Virus record (IMG/VR): IMGVR_UViG_3300030106_005081
Location: 1 to 32,629 of that record
DNA length: 32,629 bases
From: a virus
Reading direction: 5' to 3' (one strand)
A model generated the notes under the pieces. That model saw nothing but the letters and a program-made list of their open reading frames with translations, was not told the origin of the DNA and made no database searches. Positions 1 to 7,264 of the stretch are shown in pieces. Within the stretch, counting starts at the first letter, position 1. Each line of letters opens with the position of its first letter. A program made the translations under genes and the position numbers.

Positions 1-390
1 TCTGTTAGCATCTTTTAATTTCTCAATATCAACTAAAACTTTATCCATTTGCTTTGTTAAAAATTCTATGTTTACTTTATTTAATGCCATTGACTCGATG
101 TGTTTATTTAAACGATCCGTGGTCTTATACAAATCCTCCAGCATCATGTATTGCTCACTATCTGCGGGCAGTGATCCCATTTGTCCACGTGGCCACTTGA
201 TTCTAAACTCTGTGTTTTGTTCAACGTCTTGCTCCATTATCTTTATCTTAGTGTCTGCAATATTGATACGCTCTACAATTTGAAAATAGCCCATGGTGCC
301 GAGTGCTACGATTACAATCAGACTGGCAACCGTTTTCATTGGCATTTGAACGGCTGCCGACTCTGATATTGATAAAGGTTTATTGGGCAC
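1..390 (-). CDS. Membrane-anchored coiled-coil protein (partial, runs off left edge)
   Basis: This reading frame stays open from a GTG at 390-388 to base 1, giving 130 codons without a stop. The GTG is preceded by a perfect AGGAGG with a 5-nt spacer, which is why I choose it over the internal ATGs at codons 16 and 18. The N-terminal 15 or so residues are polar. A hydrophobic stretch follows (from about MKTVASLIVIVALGTMGYF), and the rest is charged, heptad-like and probably coiled coil. The design is one membrane anchor plus a long helix facing the periplasm or cytoplasm. It overlaps the end of the 25-residue membrane peptide upstream by 11 bases. A position among tiny membrane genes fits a lysis cassette (for example an i-spanin-like role), but no family was recognised and the C-terminus is missing. 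Confidence 0.75.
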   Translation of the reverse strand, partial: MPNKPLSISESAAVQMPMKTVASLIVIVALGTMGYFQIVERINIADTKIKIMEQDVEQNTEFRIKWPRGQMGSLPADSEQYMMLEDLYKTTDRLNKHIESMALNKVNIEFLTKQMDKVLVDIEKLKDANR

Positions 391-457
391 TAGGTCCTCC
401 TAAGAACGCAAGTGCAACTAATAATATTATTAATATTGTTGTAAACCGGTAATCCAT
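380..457 (-). CDS. 25-residue single-pass membrane peptide
   Basis: A very short ORF that reads MDYRFTTILIILLVALAFLG followed by GPSAQ and TAA. Almost the whole protein is one hydrophobic helix with a short charged N-terminus. A GGAG lies 9 nt upstream of the chosen ATG. An in-frame ATG five codons earlier (470-472) would overlap the same GGAG and is less likely. The stop overlaps the GTG start of the downstream coiled-coil protein, so the two are probably translationally coupled. Size, topology and position would fit a small holin-like or lysis-accessory peptide; that function is inference from context only. Confidence 0.55.
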   Translation of the reverse strand: MDYRFTTILIILLVALAFLGGPSAQ

Positions 458-475
458 CTTGGCTATCTCCATAAA

Positions 476-529
476 TTACTTCCAAAAACAAATCCAAGAT
501 TTTAATTTTTCCCAAATCTTTTTAATCAT
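476..529 (-). CDS. Possible internally initiated 17-residue cationic peptide
   Basis: Within the zinc-ribbon gene, an ATG at 529-527 is preceded by AGGAGG with an ideal 5-nt spacer. Starting there gives MIKKIWEKLKSWICFWK, a short, positively charged, Trp-rich sequence that would form an amphipathic helix. The full AGGAGG so deep inside a gene is not needed for any downstream start, because the next gene begins about 70 nt later and has its own signal. Independent translation is inferred from this signal alone. Confidence 0.3.
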   Translation of the reverse strand: MIKKIWEKLKSWICFWK

Positions 530-640
530 GTTGTCCTCCTCTAATACTAAAGGCGAGTTTATGTATCCACAATGTGGGCACTCCCCTTGTAAGTTAATAG
601 GTGTTATTACAAATCCCATTCCACAATTTATACATGTCAT
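476..640 (-). CDS. Small zinc-ribbon protein (54 aa)
   Basis: The 54-residue product carries CxxC at residues 3-6 and CPHC at 21-24 followed by GY, the classical four-cysteine zinc-ribbon arrangement with a short knuckle between. The remaining C-terminal half is basic and rich in Trp and Lys. The start ATG overlaps the TGA of the preceding gene (ATGA), and GAGGAG lies 9 nt upstream. Such miniature zinc ribbons are common in phages as nucleic-acid or protein adaptors; the partner here is unknown. A second start inside this gene (codon 38) has an even better ribosome-binding site, so the gene may make two products. Confidence 0.65.
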   Translation of the reverse strand: MTCINCGMGFVITPINLQGECPHCGYINSPLVLEEDNMIKKIWEKLKSWICFWK

Positions 641-1284
641 CTTTTCTTCTCCTCAATTTCATAGAAGAACTTGTCGGTATCTTCTGTCCGCCATGCTCTA
701 CTATCTTCTACATTCCATTCAGAAGTTTGCACTTTCCAATCAGGGGTATTATCTTTCACTACGAAAGAAGGTATGTCCCATATACATCTGTTGTTTGGTT
801 GTGCTGCAAAATTGCCATCATCGAGAGCAATAATGTGAGCGCACTTATGTTCGTGCGGAATCTCTGAATGATCAGTATCAAGTATATTAGACTCTGGGTG
901 AGCGAAGTCAACCGTAAATAAGTATTTACCTGGGTGCCATTTTTTATCTTTACCTATATATTTACCAGCTTGTCCGTCTAGTATATCCCAACGATGAACA
1001 GAAGGATAATAGCTAAAACAATTCCAGAGCTGTAATTCATCAAGTCGTCTTGCGGGCACGTCGGATGGTTTAAATCCCTTTTGAATAAACGCGCTAATTG
1101 GTAAGCGATAAAATATTGCACCATTTTCCATGATAGCATGAAAAAGTATAGCCCTTCCAGTAAGAGCTGATAAGCCGAAGATAATACAATCTTCAACTTC
1201 TCCATGATGTTTTTGTAAATCATAAAGATACTCTCTTTTTATTTGAGCATAGGTTGGTGGTATATTTACATTTAAGTATGCCAT
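637..1284 (-). CDS. Phage protein of unknown function (215 aa)
   Basis: A complete 215-residue soluble protein, with no signal peptide or membrane segment visible. It is rich in Trp, His and Tyr (for example HRWDILDG, KKWHPGKY, CIWDIPSF) and has a highly charged C-terminus. I do not recognise a family. It starts only 6 nt after the DNA polymerase stop, with no convincing Shine-Dalgarno sequence, so translation is probably coupled to the polymerase. Its own stop overlaps the start of the zinc-ribbon gene. The position at the end of the replication operon suggests a DNA-metabolism or host-takeover role; this is context only. Confidence 0.8.
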   Translation of the reverse strand: MAYLNVNIPPTYAQIKREYLYDLQKHHGEVEDCIIFGLSALTGRAILFHAIMENGAIFYRLPISAFIQKGFKPSDVPARRLDELQLWNCFSYYPSVHRWDILDGQAGKYIGKDKKWHPGKYLFTVDFAHPESNILDTDHSEIPHEHKCAHIIALDDGNFAAQPNNRCIWDIPSFVVKDNTPDWKVQTSEWNVEDSRAWRTEDTDKFFYEIEEKKR

Positions 1285-1290
1285 AATAAA

Positions 1291-3228
1291 TCATTTTACA
1301 GATCCCCAGTTTGGACCAGATTCATAGTCTACCTTATTAGGTATCTTCAAGTCAACTGCGTTTTCCATCACATCTTTTATTTTTGCAGCTTCTAAATCAT
1401 TAACAACAGATATATCTAATTCATCATGAACTTGTATGTGTGGTGTAATACCTTCTTTATATAATTCTAACATGGCTTTCTTTGTCATGTCAGCGGCAGA
1501 ACCCTGGATTAATTTATTTAATGCTTTGTAAGTAAAAGCTCTACGAGTTGGATTGTTGTGCCAATAATTTTTTTTAGGATTACCATCTTTGTCTTTTATT
1601 ATTTCATCTTCATCATTTTTTAAATATGGTCCCATCTTTTGTAAGTCTTGCATACGTTCTTCATCTTCAGCTGGAATATATTTACCCCAGTCTGATCCAC
1701 GAAGAATAGGTTCGTATTTAGGAAATCTACATCTTCTACCTAACAAAGTTTTTATCTGACCTTTTTTAGATCCAGCTTTCATCACTTCATTCATTAATTG
1801 TTTTACGAACGGAACTTTGGTGTGATATTTATCAAATAATTCTTCTGCTTTAAATTTAGATACACCTAACTCTGCTTGTAACTTAGCTTTGCCCATACCA
1901 TAAAAAAGACCCAAATTGATCACTTTTGCTTGTGAACGTGGAATTTCTGCCATTTCTGCTACGATTTTGTGAAAGTCGGTCGACGGGTCAGTGTCGTATG
2001 AATCTGCAATTGTATTTACAGAAGGCAAACCATAACGTAATGCATAGTGTGCTACAAGTCTTGGTTCCTGTTGCGAGTAGTCAAAACAACCCCACTTCAT
2101 TCCTTGTTCAGGTATAAATAAACTTCTAATCATTGGCCCTAATACAGGATCACGCGCAGGTATTTGTTGTAGGTTTGGATTAGCATAACTAAATCTACCT
2201 GTAATAGTTCCACCATCGTCAGATCTAATTTGATTTATCTCTGCATGAATTCTACCTTTATGCTCGTGTTTTAATATAGTGTCTATAAATGTTGTATTTA
2301 CTTTGTTAATCTTTCTTGCCTCTGCTATCTTTTGTATGATAGGATGCTTATGATTAGAAAGGAAATTTTTTGTAAATGAAGGTTCATTGGATTTTGCCGT
2401 ACGTTCGTAAGATAAATTTAATTTTTGAAAAACTTTTTCAATCGATCTTGCTGCCCATATTTGGGTATCTATTCCTGTTTGTTGTTGAACTTCTCGCAAT
2501 AACAGCTGCTCTTGTCCTATCAATTCCTTACGCAACTCGTAGGCTCGTTGAGTATCTACGCGAACGCCTAAAAAACGCATATCCACAAGACAAGGAAAAA
2601 GATCCGTTTCAAGATTAAAAACTTGTTCTAAATCATTTTCAATTAATAATTTTTTTACATGTTGCCAAAGTTTAAAAGTTAACTCTGCATCTTTTTCTGC
2701 ATACGCTCCAACCTCGTGTGCTGGTAGTCTCCACATGTCAGCTTTTGGATCAAGTCCTCTTGATTTAGCAGCTTCGTTTAGTGCTCGTTCGTTTTTACCT
2801 TCATTTAAAAAATGCCAAGACAAAGTATTTAGCGTATATGAAAATCTGTTTTCATCTAGTAGTGAGCATGCAATCATTGTATCCACCACTAAACCATTGA
2901 TATTTAAACCCAAACTACGTATCCAACATATGTCGTACATAGCATTATGAAATATTTTTGTAGCTGGACATTCTAAAATATCTTTGAACCACTCTAAAGT
3001 TTTATCTCTGTTCATGTTAGGTCCTTCTTGATGAGCAATTGGAAAATACCAGGTATCATTATAAGTGGCTACAGATATGCCTACAACTTCACCATTGCCT
3101 ATGACTGCACCAGAACCTTTTGATTTTAAATCTGGATCTCTTGTTTCTAAGTCTATAGCAATCTCATCATACGATCTAAGATCTGGATACTCTGTGGGTT
3201 GAACCCACTCTGTTTGTGGTAATATCAT
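1291..3228 (-). CDS. DNA polymerase, family A (3'-5' exonuclease + polymerase)
   Basis: This is the replicative polymerase. The exonuclease domain is intact: ExoI D26-x-E28 (AIDLET), ExoII N95 and D99 (HNAMYD), and ExoIII Y176 and D180 (YAEKD). The polymerase domain follows: motif A near residue 383 (FDYSQQEPRL), motif B near 430-442 (RSQAKVINLGLFYGMG) and motif C near 600 (QVHDELD). At 645 residues it lacks the 5'-3' nuclease domain of bacterial Pol I, as in T7-type phage enzymes. It overlaps the DUF3310 gene by ATGA, so the two are translationally coupled. With a primase and a helicase just upstream, it forms the core replisome. Confidence 0.97.
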   Translation of the reverse strand: MILPQTEWVQPTEYPDLRSYDEIAIDLETRDPDLKSKGSGAVIGNGEVVGISVATYNDTWYFPIAHQEGPNMNRDKTLEWFKDILECPATKIFHNAMYDICWIRSLGLNINGLVVDTMIACSLLDENRFSYTLNTLSWHFLNEGKNERALNEAAKSRGLDPKADMWRLPAHEVGAYAEKDAELTFKLWQHVKKLLIENDLEQVFNLETDLFPCLVDMRFLGVRVDTQRAYELRKELIGQEQLLLREVQQQTGIDTQIWAARSIEKVFQKLNLSYERTAKSNEPSFTKNFLSNHKHPIIQKIAEARKINKVNTTFIDTILKHEHKGRIHAEINQIRSDDGGTITGRFSYANPNLQQIPARDPVLGPMIRSLFIPEQGMKWGCFDYSQQEPRLVAHYALRYGLPSVNTIADSYDTDPSTDFHKIVAEMAEIPRSQAKVINLGLFYGMGKAKLQAELGVSKFKAEELFDKYHTKVPFVKQLMNEVMKAGSKKGQIKTLLGRRCRFPKYEPILRGSDWGKYIPAEDEERMQDLQKMGPYLKNDEDEIIKDKDGNPKKNYWHNNPTRRAFTYKALNKLIQGSAADMTKKAMLELYKEGITPHIQVHDELDISVVNDLEAAKIKDVMENAVDLKIPNKVDYESGPNWGSVK

Positions 3229-3464
3229 TTAGTATCTTTTATTTTTTTTAACTCTAGTTGGCAGTAGTGTATTATTTTTTTAATATCTTCTGCTCCGCCT
3301 TTACGTTGATATCTACAAACGTATTTTATAACGTTCCCTTGGAAAAACGATAAATCATTTTTTGAAATAAACTCGTAAGGTTGAATAGGAAACTTAGTGT
3401 AATGATTCCCGCCGACCTGAGTATATTGTGGAAATGCTTCATCAAATAGTTTTTTGTCTGTCAT
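3225..3464 (-). CDS. DUF3310 family protein
   Basis: The 79-residue protein has the DUF3310 pattern: GNHYTKFPIQPYEFI, then FFQGNVIKYVCRY, then a charged helix EDIKKIIHYCQLEL. The family is widespread in phages, often beside nucleotide-metabolism or replication genes, and its biochemical role is unsettled; some members are labelled nucleotide kinase-like. GGGAG lies 8 nt before the ATG. Both ends overlap neighbours by ATGA, with the helicase upstream and the polymerase downstream, so it is made with the replisome. Confidence 0.85.
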   Translation of the reverse strand: MTDKKLFDEAFPQYTQVGGNHYTKFPIQPYEFISKNDLSFFQGNVIKYVCRYQRKGGAEDIKKIIHYCQLELKKIKDTK

Positions 3465-4891
3465 AGTTGATACTCCCTTAATTTCTTTTTTGCTCTCAGT
3501 TTATATAAATTATTTCTCGCTCTCGTGATCCCGACATACCACACTCTATGCTCTTCATCTTGTTTGTCAACACTTGATTTAATTCCTTGTTGAATGGTAC
3601 GACCTTGGTGCAAAGATAAAATTACATTGTCTTCTTCACCACCTTTTATTGCATGAATAGTTGACAGCCATATTCTTGCTTTGTCTTTTAAATTTTCTTT
3701 TGATGCAATTAAATTTCTTAAATATAAAATTTCTTTTTGATCAGCTATAAATTTATCATACCATGGAACTTTAACATCCCAGTCTGCATTAGGTATATAT
3801 TCTTTTACTGCGCTAATTTCTTTATCATCTAATAATTCATCCATGGTCCATTTAGTATATGCAACTGCAGCCTCGTACATACCAACTTTAAAACTTTTAC
3901 CTTTGTTACTTTGATAATAAAAATTTTTACGTTTTAAATCTTTCATTATATCTAATAGATTGCTTTTAGTTCTTGTAAGTATTAACCATTTACCTTTAGT
4001 CAAATCAACCTGGTTAAGATCTGAGATATAATGTGACTCTCCCTCATGACTTCTAGGTCTATAAAATTTTTTCTTTCTTACACCTTCTATCTTCATAATA
4101 GGATATCTTGATTCTGCTTGGACAGACATGGATATACGACGTGATTGTTTTAAGACAATCTCTCTTGCAGGTTCTTTTACAAATCTTTTTACATCAGCTC
4201 CAGCCCATGCATAAATAGCTTGATCATCATCACCAGCTAGATACATTTGTTCACAATGATATTTTAATTTATCATATAGTTGCCATTGCAATGGTGATAA
4301 ATCTTGAGCCTCATCAATAAATATAGCTTTGAATAATGGTATTTTATCAGAGTTTAAAACTGCTTTTACAATATCATTAAAGTCAAAAAGATTATTTTTT
4401 TCTTTGTATATTTGAAGATTTTTATAAATGTGATTAAGCGTGTCAAAGTCGTTAACTTGCCTTTTATCATGTTCGTTTAAATCAAACTCTTGTCTTATTG
4501 TTATATCTTTGTTTATTGACCTTTGTATCATCTGAAAGTATGGGTTATTACAAGTTAAAAAGTGTGTCTCTTCTTCATTGTATTTATCTGTAAATGATAC
4601 TCTAACATTTAATTTTTTACCTAAATCCTCATAGTGATACGGCTGCATAATATCTTCTTCACTTAATCCAAGTAAATGATAACAGAATGCGTGTATAGTT
4701 TGAAAATATGGAACTTCTTTTTCAGATACATTAATTCTTTTACGTGCTTCTTCTGCAGCTTTTCTGGTAAATGCAAAATAACCTATCTTGTGTAAAGGCA
4801 CACCTACACGTTCGTACGCTTTTACACGTCTAATTAATCTAAACGTTTTACCTGTACCAGGTGGTCCGTAGATTTTATTGATCTTTTCCAT
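3461..4891 (-). CDS. SF1 DNA helicase, UvrD/PcrA-like
   Basis: A superfamily 1 helicase with the motifs in order: Walker A GPPGTGKT right at the N-terminus, Ia FAFTRKAA, Walker B FIDEAQD, motif III LAGDDDQAIYAWAGAD, motif V STIHAIKGGEED and motif VI WYVGITRARNNL. At about 476 residues it is shorter than bacterial UvrD, with reduced accessory subdomains. I start it at the ATG ending at 4891, just before the Walker A strand. A longer frame begins at 4960 and has a fair GGAG, but it would overlap the preceding gene by 86 bases and adds residues unlike the family. It is the only processive-type helicase candidate in the replication operon, since no DnaB-like protein is seen, so it probably serves the fork or primer-strand unwinding. 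Confidence 0.93.
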   Translation of the reverse strand: MEKINKIYGPPGTGKTFRLIRRVKAYERVGVPLHKIGYFAFTRKAAEEARKRINVSEKEVPYFQTIHAFCYHLLGLSEEDIMQPYHYEDLGKKLNVRVSFTDKYNEEETHFLTCNNPYFQMIQRSINKDITIRQEFDLNEHDKRQVNDFDTLNHIYKNLQIYKEKNNLFDFNDIVKAVLNSDKIPLFKAIFIDEAQDLSPLQWQLYDKLKYHCEQMYLAGDDDQAIYAWAGADVKRFVKEPAREIVLKQSRRISMSVQAESRYPIMKIEGVRKKKFYRPRSHEGESHYISDLNQVDLTKGKWLILTRTKSNLLDIMKDLKRKNFYYQSNKGKSFKVGMYEAAVAYTKWTMDELLDDKEISAVKEYIPNADWDVKVPWYDKFIADQKEILYLRNLIASKENLKDKARIWLSTIHAIKGGEEDNVILSLHQGRTIQQGIKSSVDKQDEEHRVWYVGITRARNNLYKLRAKKKLREYQL

Positions 4892-5576
4892 TGGCTTTCT
4901 TAAACCCATCTTTGAGTGAGCCTGCCCAGCCATATGTTCCGTGATGTGTTGTTTTTCCATCTACTACTCCATAAAATTTAAAACCTGATTTTTTAATTAA
5001 ATTACAAAAATTAACATCTTCACCCCACCAAGTTCCATCTTTACCAAAAGTGGTATCCCAAAAATTGTAAAAGTATGAATTTGCTTTTTCAGATATTATT
5101 TCTTTTTGTTTTATTTTAAGATGTGGATTATCTTTAATTAATTTTTCATAAACCTTCCTGTGAATCAATGTTAAACCTGCAGGTCCAGCTTTTAATTCTA
5201 CAATACCTTTTTGATCTATTTGAATATTCATCGGGTCTTCAAATTCTACAGAAAACTTAACCACATTATCTTGTGTTTTTTTTCTGTAAGGAACACAAAT
5301 TGCATCTTTTTCAGATAAAATCATACGACCTACAACATCAGGTTCGAATTCTAAATCTGCATCTACAAACAATTGATAATCAAAACCTGATTCTAAAAAC
5401 ATTGCTGTTAATACATTTCTTCCGTAACCAACGTAAGGACATTTAAAAGTTCCTATCTCTGCCGGTATTTTTGCAAGCGTAAATTTATTAAATAATTTTA
5501 CCAACGATAGACAAGTTGATACTTGCATTAAATCATAAGTTGGCATTGATATATAAATCTTAGGTGGCTTCTTCAT
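4875..5576 (-). CDS. Glycosyltransferase, GT-A fold (replication-side copy)
   Basis: The 233-residue protein opens with IYISMPTYD, then YGRNVLTAMFLES, and has a DxD nucleotide-sugar/metal motif at residues 72-74 (LFVDADLEF). The late segment WWGEDVNFC resembles the acceptor or catalytic loop of GT-A enzymes. This layout is repeated in the protein at 17824-18708 (QGRNLCVAEML, LFIDSDIDF, YFGEDFGFC), so the two are paralogues or share a subfamily. AAGGAG lies 8 nt upstream, and the start overlaps the primase stop by ATGA. Finding it inside the replication operon is unusual. Possible substrates are modified DNA bases, host surface glycans or phage proteins; the sequence does not decide. Confidence 0.8.
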   Translation of the reverse strand: MKKPPKIYISMPTYDLMQVSTCLSLVKLFNKFTLAKIPAEIGTFKCPYVGYGRNVLTAMFLESGFDYQLFVDADLEFEPDVVGRMILSEKDAICVPYRKKTQDNVVKFSVEFEDPMNIQIDQKGIVELKAGPAGLTLIHRKVYEKLIKDNPHLKIKQKEIISEKANSYFYNFWDTTFGKDGTWWGEDVNFCNLIKKSGFKFYGVVDGKTTHHGTYGWAGSLKDGFKKANGKDQ

Positions 5577-7201
5577 ACTATATTCTCCTTATCTTCTATT
5601 TCTATTATTTCTTCTGGTGTTTCTTCTTTTTCTAAACCTTCCTTTGGAAGTTTTAAAACTCTTAGTGGTGGAAACGACTCCTCGTTATCCCCTTTTGGAA
5701 ATCTTTTTTGATAATCAAACTCACCTTTAAAATATTGTTTAATCATGGTTCCTGTTCTAGATCTTTCTTGAGTCCAATCTCCACGTTTTAATTCATCATA
5801 AAATTTATCGTATATAAAATAAAAATGTTTATCTTCATGTAATACAGAGCCACTTTTAAATGCTGCATAAGAGCTTGCTCTTGGTCCGTTAACATATGTA
5901 AATAATTCTTTTTTCAACATGTCTATAGGGTTTGTACCTGCAGGTGGTTGAATAGTTTCCATGGTTGCCCACAATCCATTTAATATATTCTGATATTCTT
6001 TTTCTTTAATAGTAGGTGGATATGTTGTTGTGTGGTCTGCAATTAAGCTACGCATTTGTTTCATTTCATTAAATTGTTTTATACTTTTAGCGTGCACCTG
6101 CACAATTTTATCTGCTGCAACTTCAACATTAAAAAAATATTCATGATCAGGTTTGTAAGTTATTCTAATTAAACCTGACACTGACGGCCATTGAGAATCA
6201 AAGTGACCACCAATACCAAATTTTCTTTTCAAGCATGTTCCTCTTGCGCAGTAAGACGATATTGGTAAATCATTACATTTAAAACCTGCTGTGTCTTTTT
6301 TCCAATATTTAATTTTTTCTTTTACTTTTTCATCGCCCCATATTTCATCATATAAAATATAGTTTCTAGCTGCTTCTAATATTTTCTTTTCCCAGTTTTC
6401 ACTAAATTTCTTTTTTGCAAACACCATGTAATTGTATAAAAATCTATCTCTTTCATCTTTTAGTTTGGTCCCTGATTCCTGTATCTCTTTGCAGATCATC
6501 TGTAAACATGGAGGACCATCACTAAATTCTTCAGGTCCACCGGTCAATACTTCTTTTATTTTTTTATTACTAACATCTTGTAGACTTTCTTTTGTTTGTA
6601 GATTAGCTTCAATAACTTTTAAAAAATAATCTAAATCCATTTTACTTCCATCAGGTTTGTAAGCTCTTCGTTCATTACCATTAAAATATGGAAGGTTAAT
6701 AAAACTACCAGTAGTCCTCTCTCCATTTTGATTTTTACCAAGAGCAGTTTGTTTAGGAAAAATTTCTGTCTTTGCTGGTAAACCAAATAAAAATAATAGA
6801 TTAGATAAAAATTCTCTAATCAAAGATGCAGGCACTTTCTCTTTTGTAAATACGTAAATATGAAGTCCACCACTTTTAGACTCGATTGGAATTACAGGTA
6901 AATTTTTTGTGTCAATAACTTTTAAATATTTTTGTAAATCAAATTTTTCATAGTCATCAGGATCAACATCAATAGCACCAAAGCTAGCCATGCTTTCATC
7001 ATCGCATGCTTGAAGTCCAATAGACTTTTGTCCTTTTAAATGATCTTCATAATCTTTTTCTGTAATAGGTCTTTTAGCCCAACCATAATCGCCGGGATCA
7101 AATTTAAGTTTGTTTGTTTTAGGATCATGGTATCCGTTCTTAACATTACAAAAACCAAAATCTCTTTTTAAACCAGTAAAATATTTTTCAAAATCTTTCA
7201 T
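5573..7201 (-). CDS. AEP-type primase/primase-polymerase with PriL-like cysteine cluster
   Basis: The numbers here count from the GTG at 7222. An archaeo-eukaryotic primase core is visible: the DxD pair D85/D87 (GAIDVDPDDY), S117-G-G-L-H121 (SKSGGLHIY), and the third motif around E152 (EIFPKQ) followed by INLPYFNG. This matches the primase domain seen in TOTE-type and other PrimPol proteins. Four cysteines follow at 238, 315, 324 and 329 (PPC... FKC... YC... TC), the spacing of a PriL-like Fe-S or zinc module. The last 190 or so residues are unassigned, and no helicase motifs are present. I prefer the ATG at 7201 because the GTG falls inside a GC-rich hairpin (7210-7239) and has no Shine-Dalgarno; neither start has a good one. 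It should make primers for the PolA polymerase downstream. Confidence 0.88.
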   Translation of the reverse strand: MKDFEKYFTGLKRDFGFCNVKNGYHDPKTNKLKFDPGDYGWAKRPITEKDYEDHLKGQKSIGLQACDDESMASFGAIDVDPDDYEKFDLQKYLKVIDTKNLPVIPIESKSGGLHIYVFTKEKVPASLIREFLSNLLFLFGLPAKTEIFPKQTALGKNQNGERTTGSFINLPYFNGNERRAYKPDGSKMDLDYFLKVIEANLQTKESLQDVSNKKIKEVLTGGPEEFSDGPPCLQMICKEIQESGTKLKDERDRFLYNYMVFAKKKFSENWEKKILEAARNYILYDEIWGDEKVKEKIKYWKKDTAGFKCNDLPISSYCARGTCLKRKFGIGGHFDSQWPSVSGLIRITYKPDHEYFFNVEVAADKIVQVHAKSIKQFNEMKQMRSLIADHTTTYPPTIKEKEYQNILNGLWATMETIQPPAGTNPIDMLKKELFTYVNGPRASSYAAFKSGSVLHEDKHFYFIYDKFYDELKRGDWTQERSRTGTMIKQYFKGEFDYQKRFPKGDNEESFPPLRVLKLPKEGLEKEETPEEIIEIEDKENIV

Positions 7202-7209
7202 AAATGTAA

Positions 7210-7239
7210 AGGGCGCTTCCACGCTAGCTTCAGCGCCCT
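7210..7239 (-). promoter_or_regulatory. GC-rich hairpin directly upstream of the primase start
   Basis: AGGGCGCT and AGCGCCCT form a perfect, very GC-rich 8-bp stem with a 14-nt loop. The 3' arm ends 8 nt before the chosen primase ATG, which has no clear Shine-Dalgarno. It could block ribosome loading or serve as an attenuator (TTTAC follows), lowering primase relative to the ssDNA-binding protein. Confidence 0.55.
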
Positions 7240-7249
7240 AGTTGCAACG

Positions 7250-7264
7250 ATTCCCATCGGGAAT
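7250..7264 (-). terminator. Short hairpin at the stop of the candidate ssDNA-binding gene
   Basis: On the minus strand ATTCCC-GAT-GGGAAT forms a 6-bp stem with a 3-nt loop starting at the last base of the TAA stop. No U-tract follows, so it may act only as part of a two-hairpin structure with 7210-7239. Confidence 0.4.

Noticed and set aside
459-867. Plus-strand open frames near the left end.
   Set aside because: They lie opposite the zinc-ribbon and 215-residue genes. They have no Shine-Dalgarno, and the minus-strand genes have overlapping ATGA coupling and a CxxC pair.
4892-4960. A 23-residue N-terminal extension of the UvrD-like helicase.
   Set aside because: It has a fair GGAG but overlaps the preceding gene by 86 bases, and the helicase fold already starts at the later ATG. 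Kept only as an alternative.
7201-7264. Considered as a phage attachment site or tRNA remnant because of its GC-rich stems.
   Set aside because: No tRNA arms or anticodon loop fit, and no integrase gene is present in the window.
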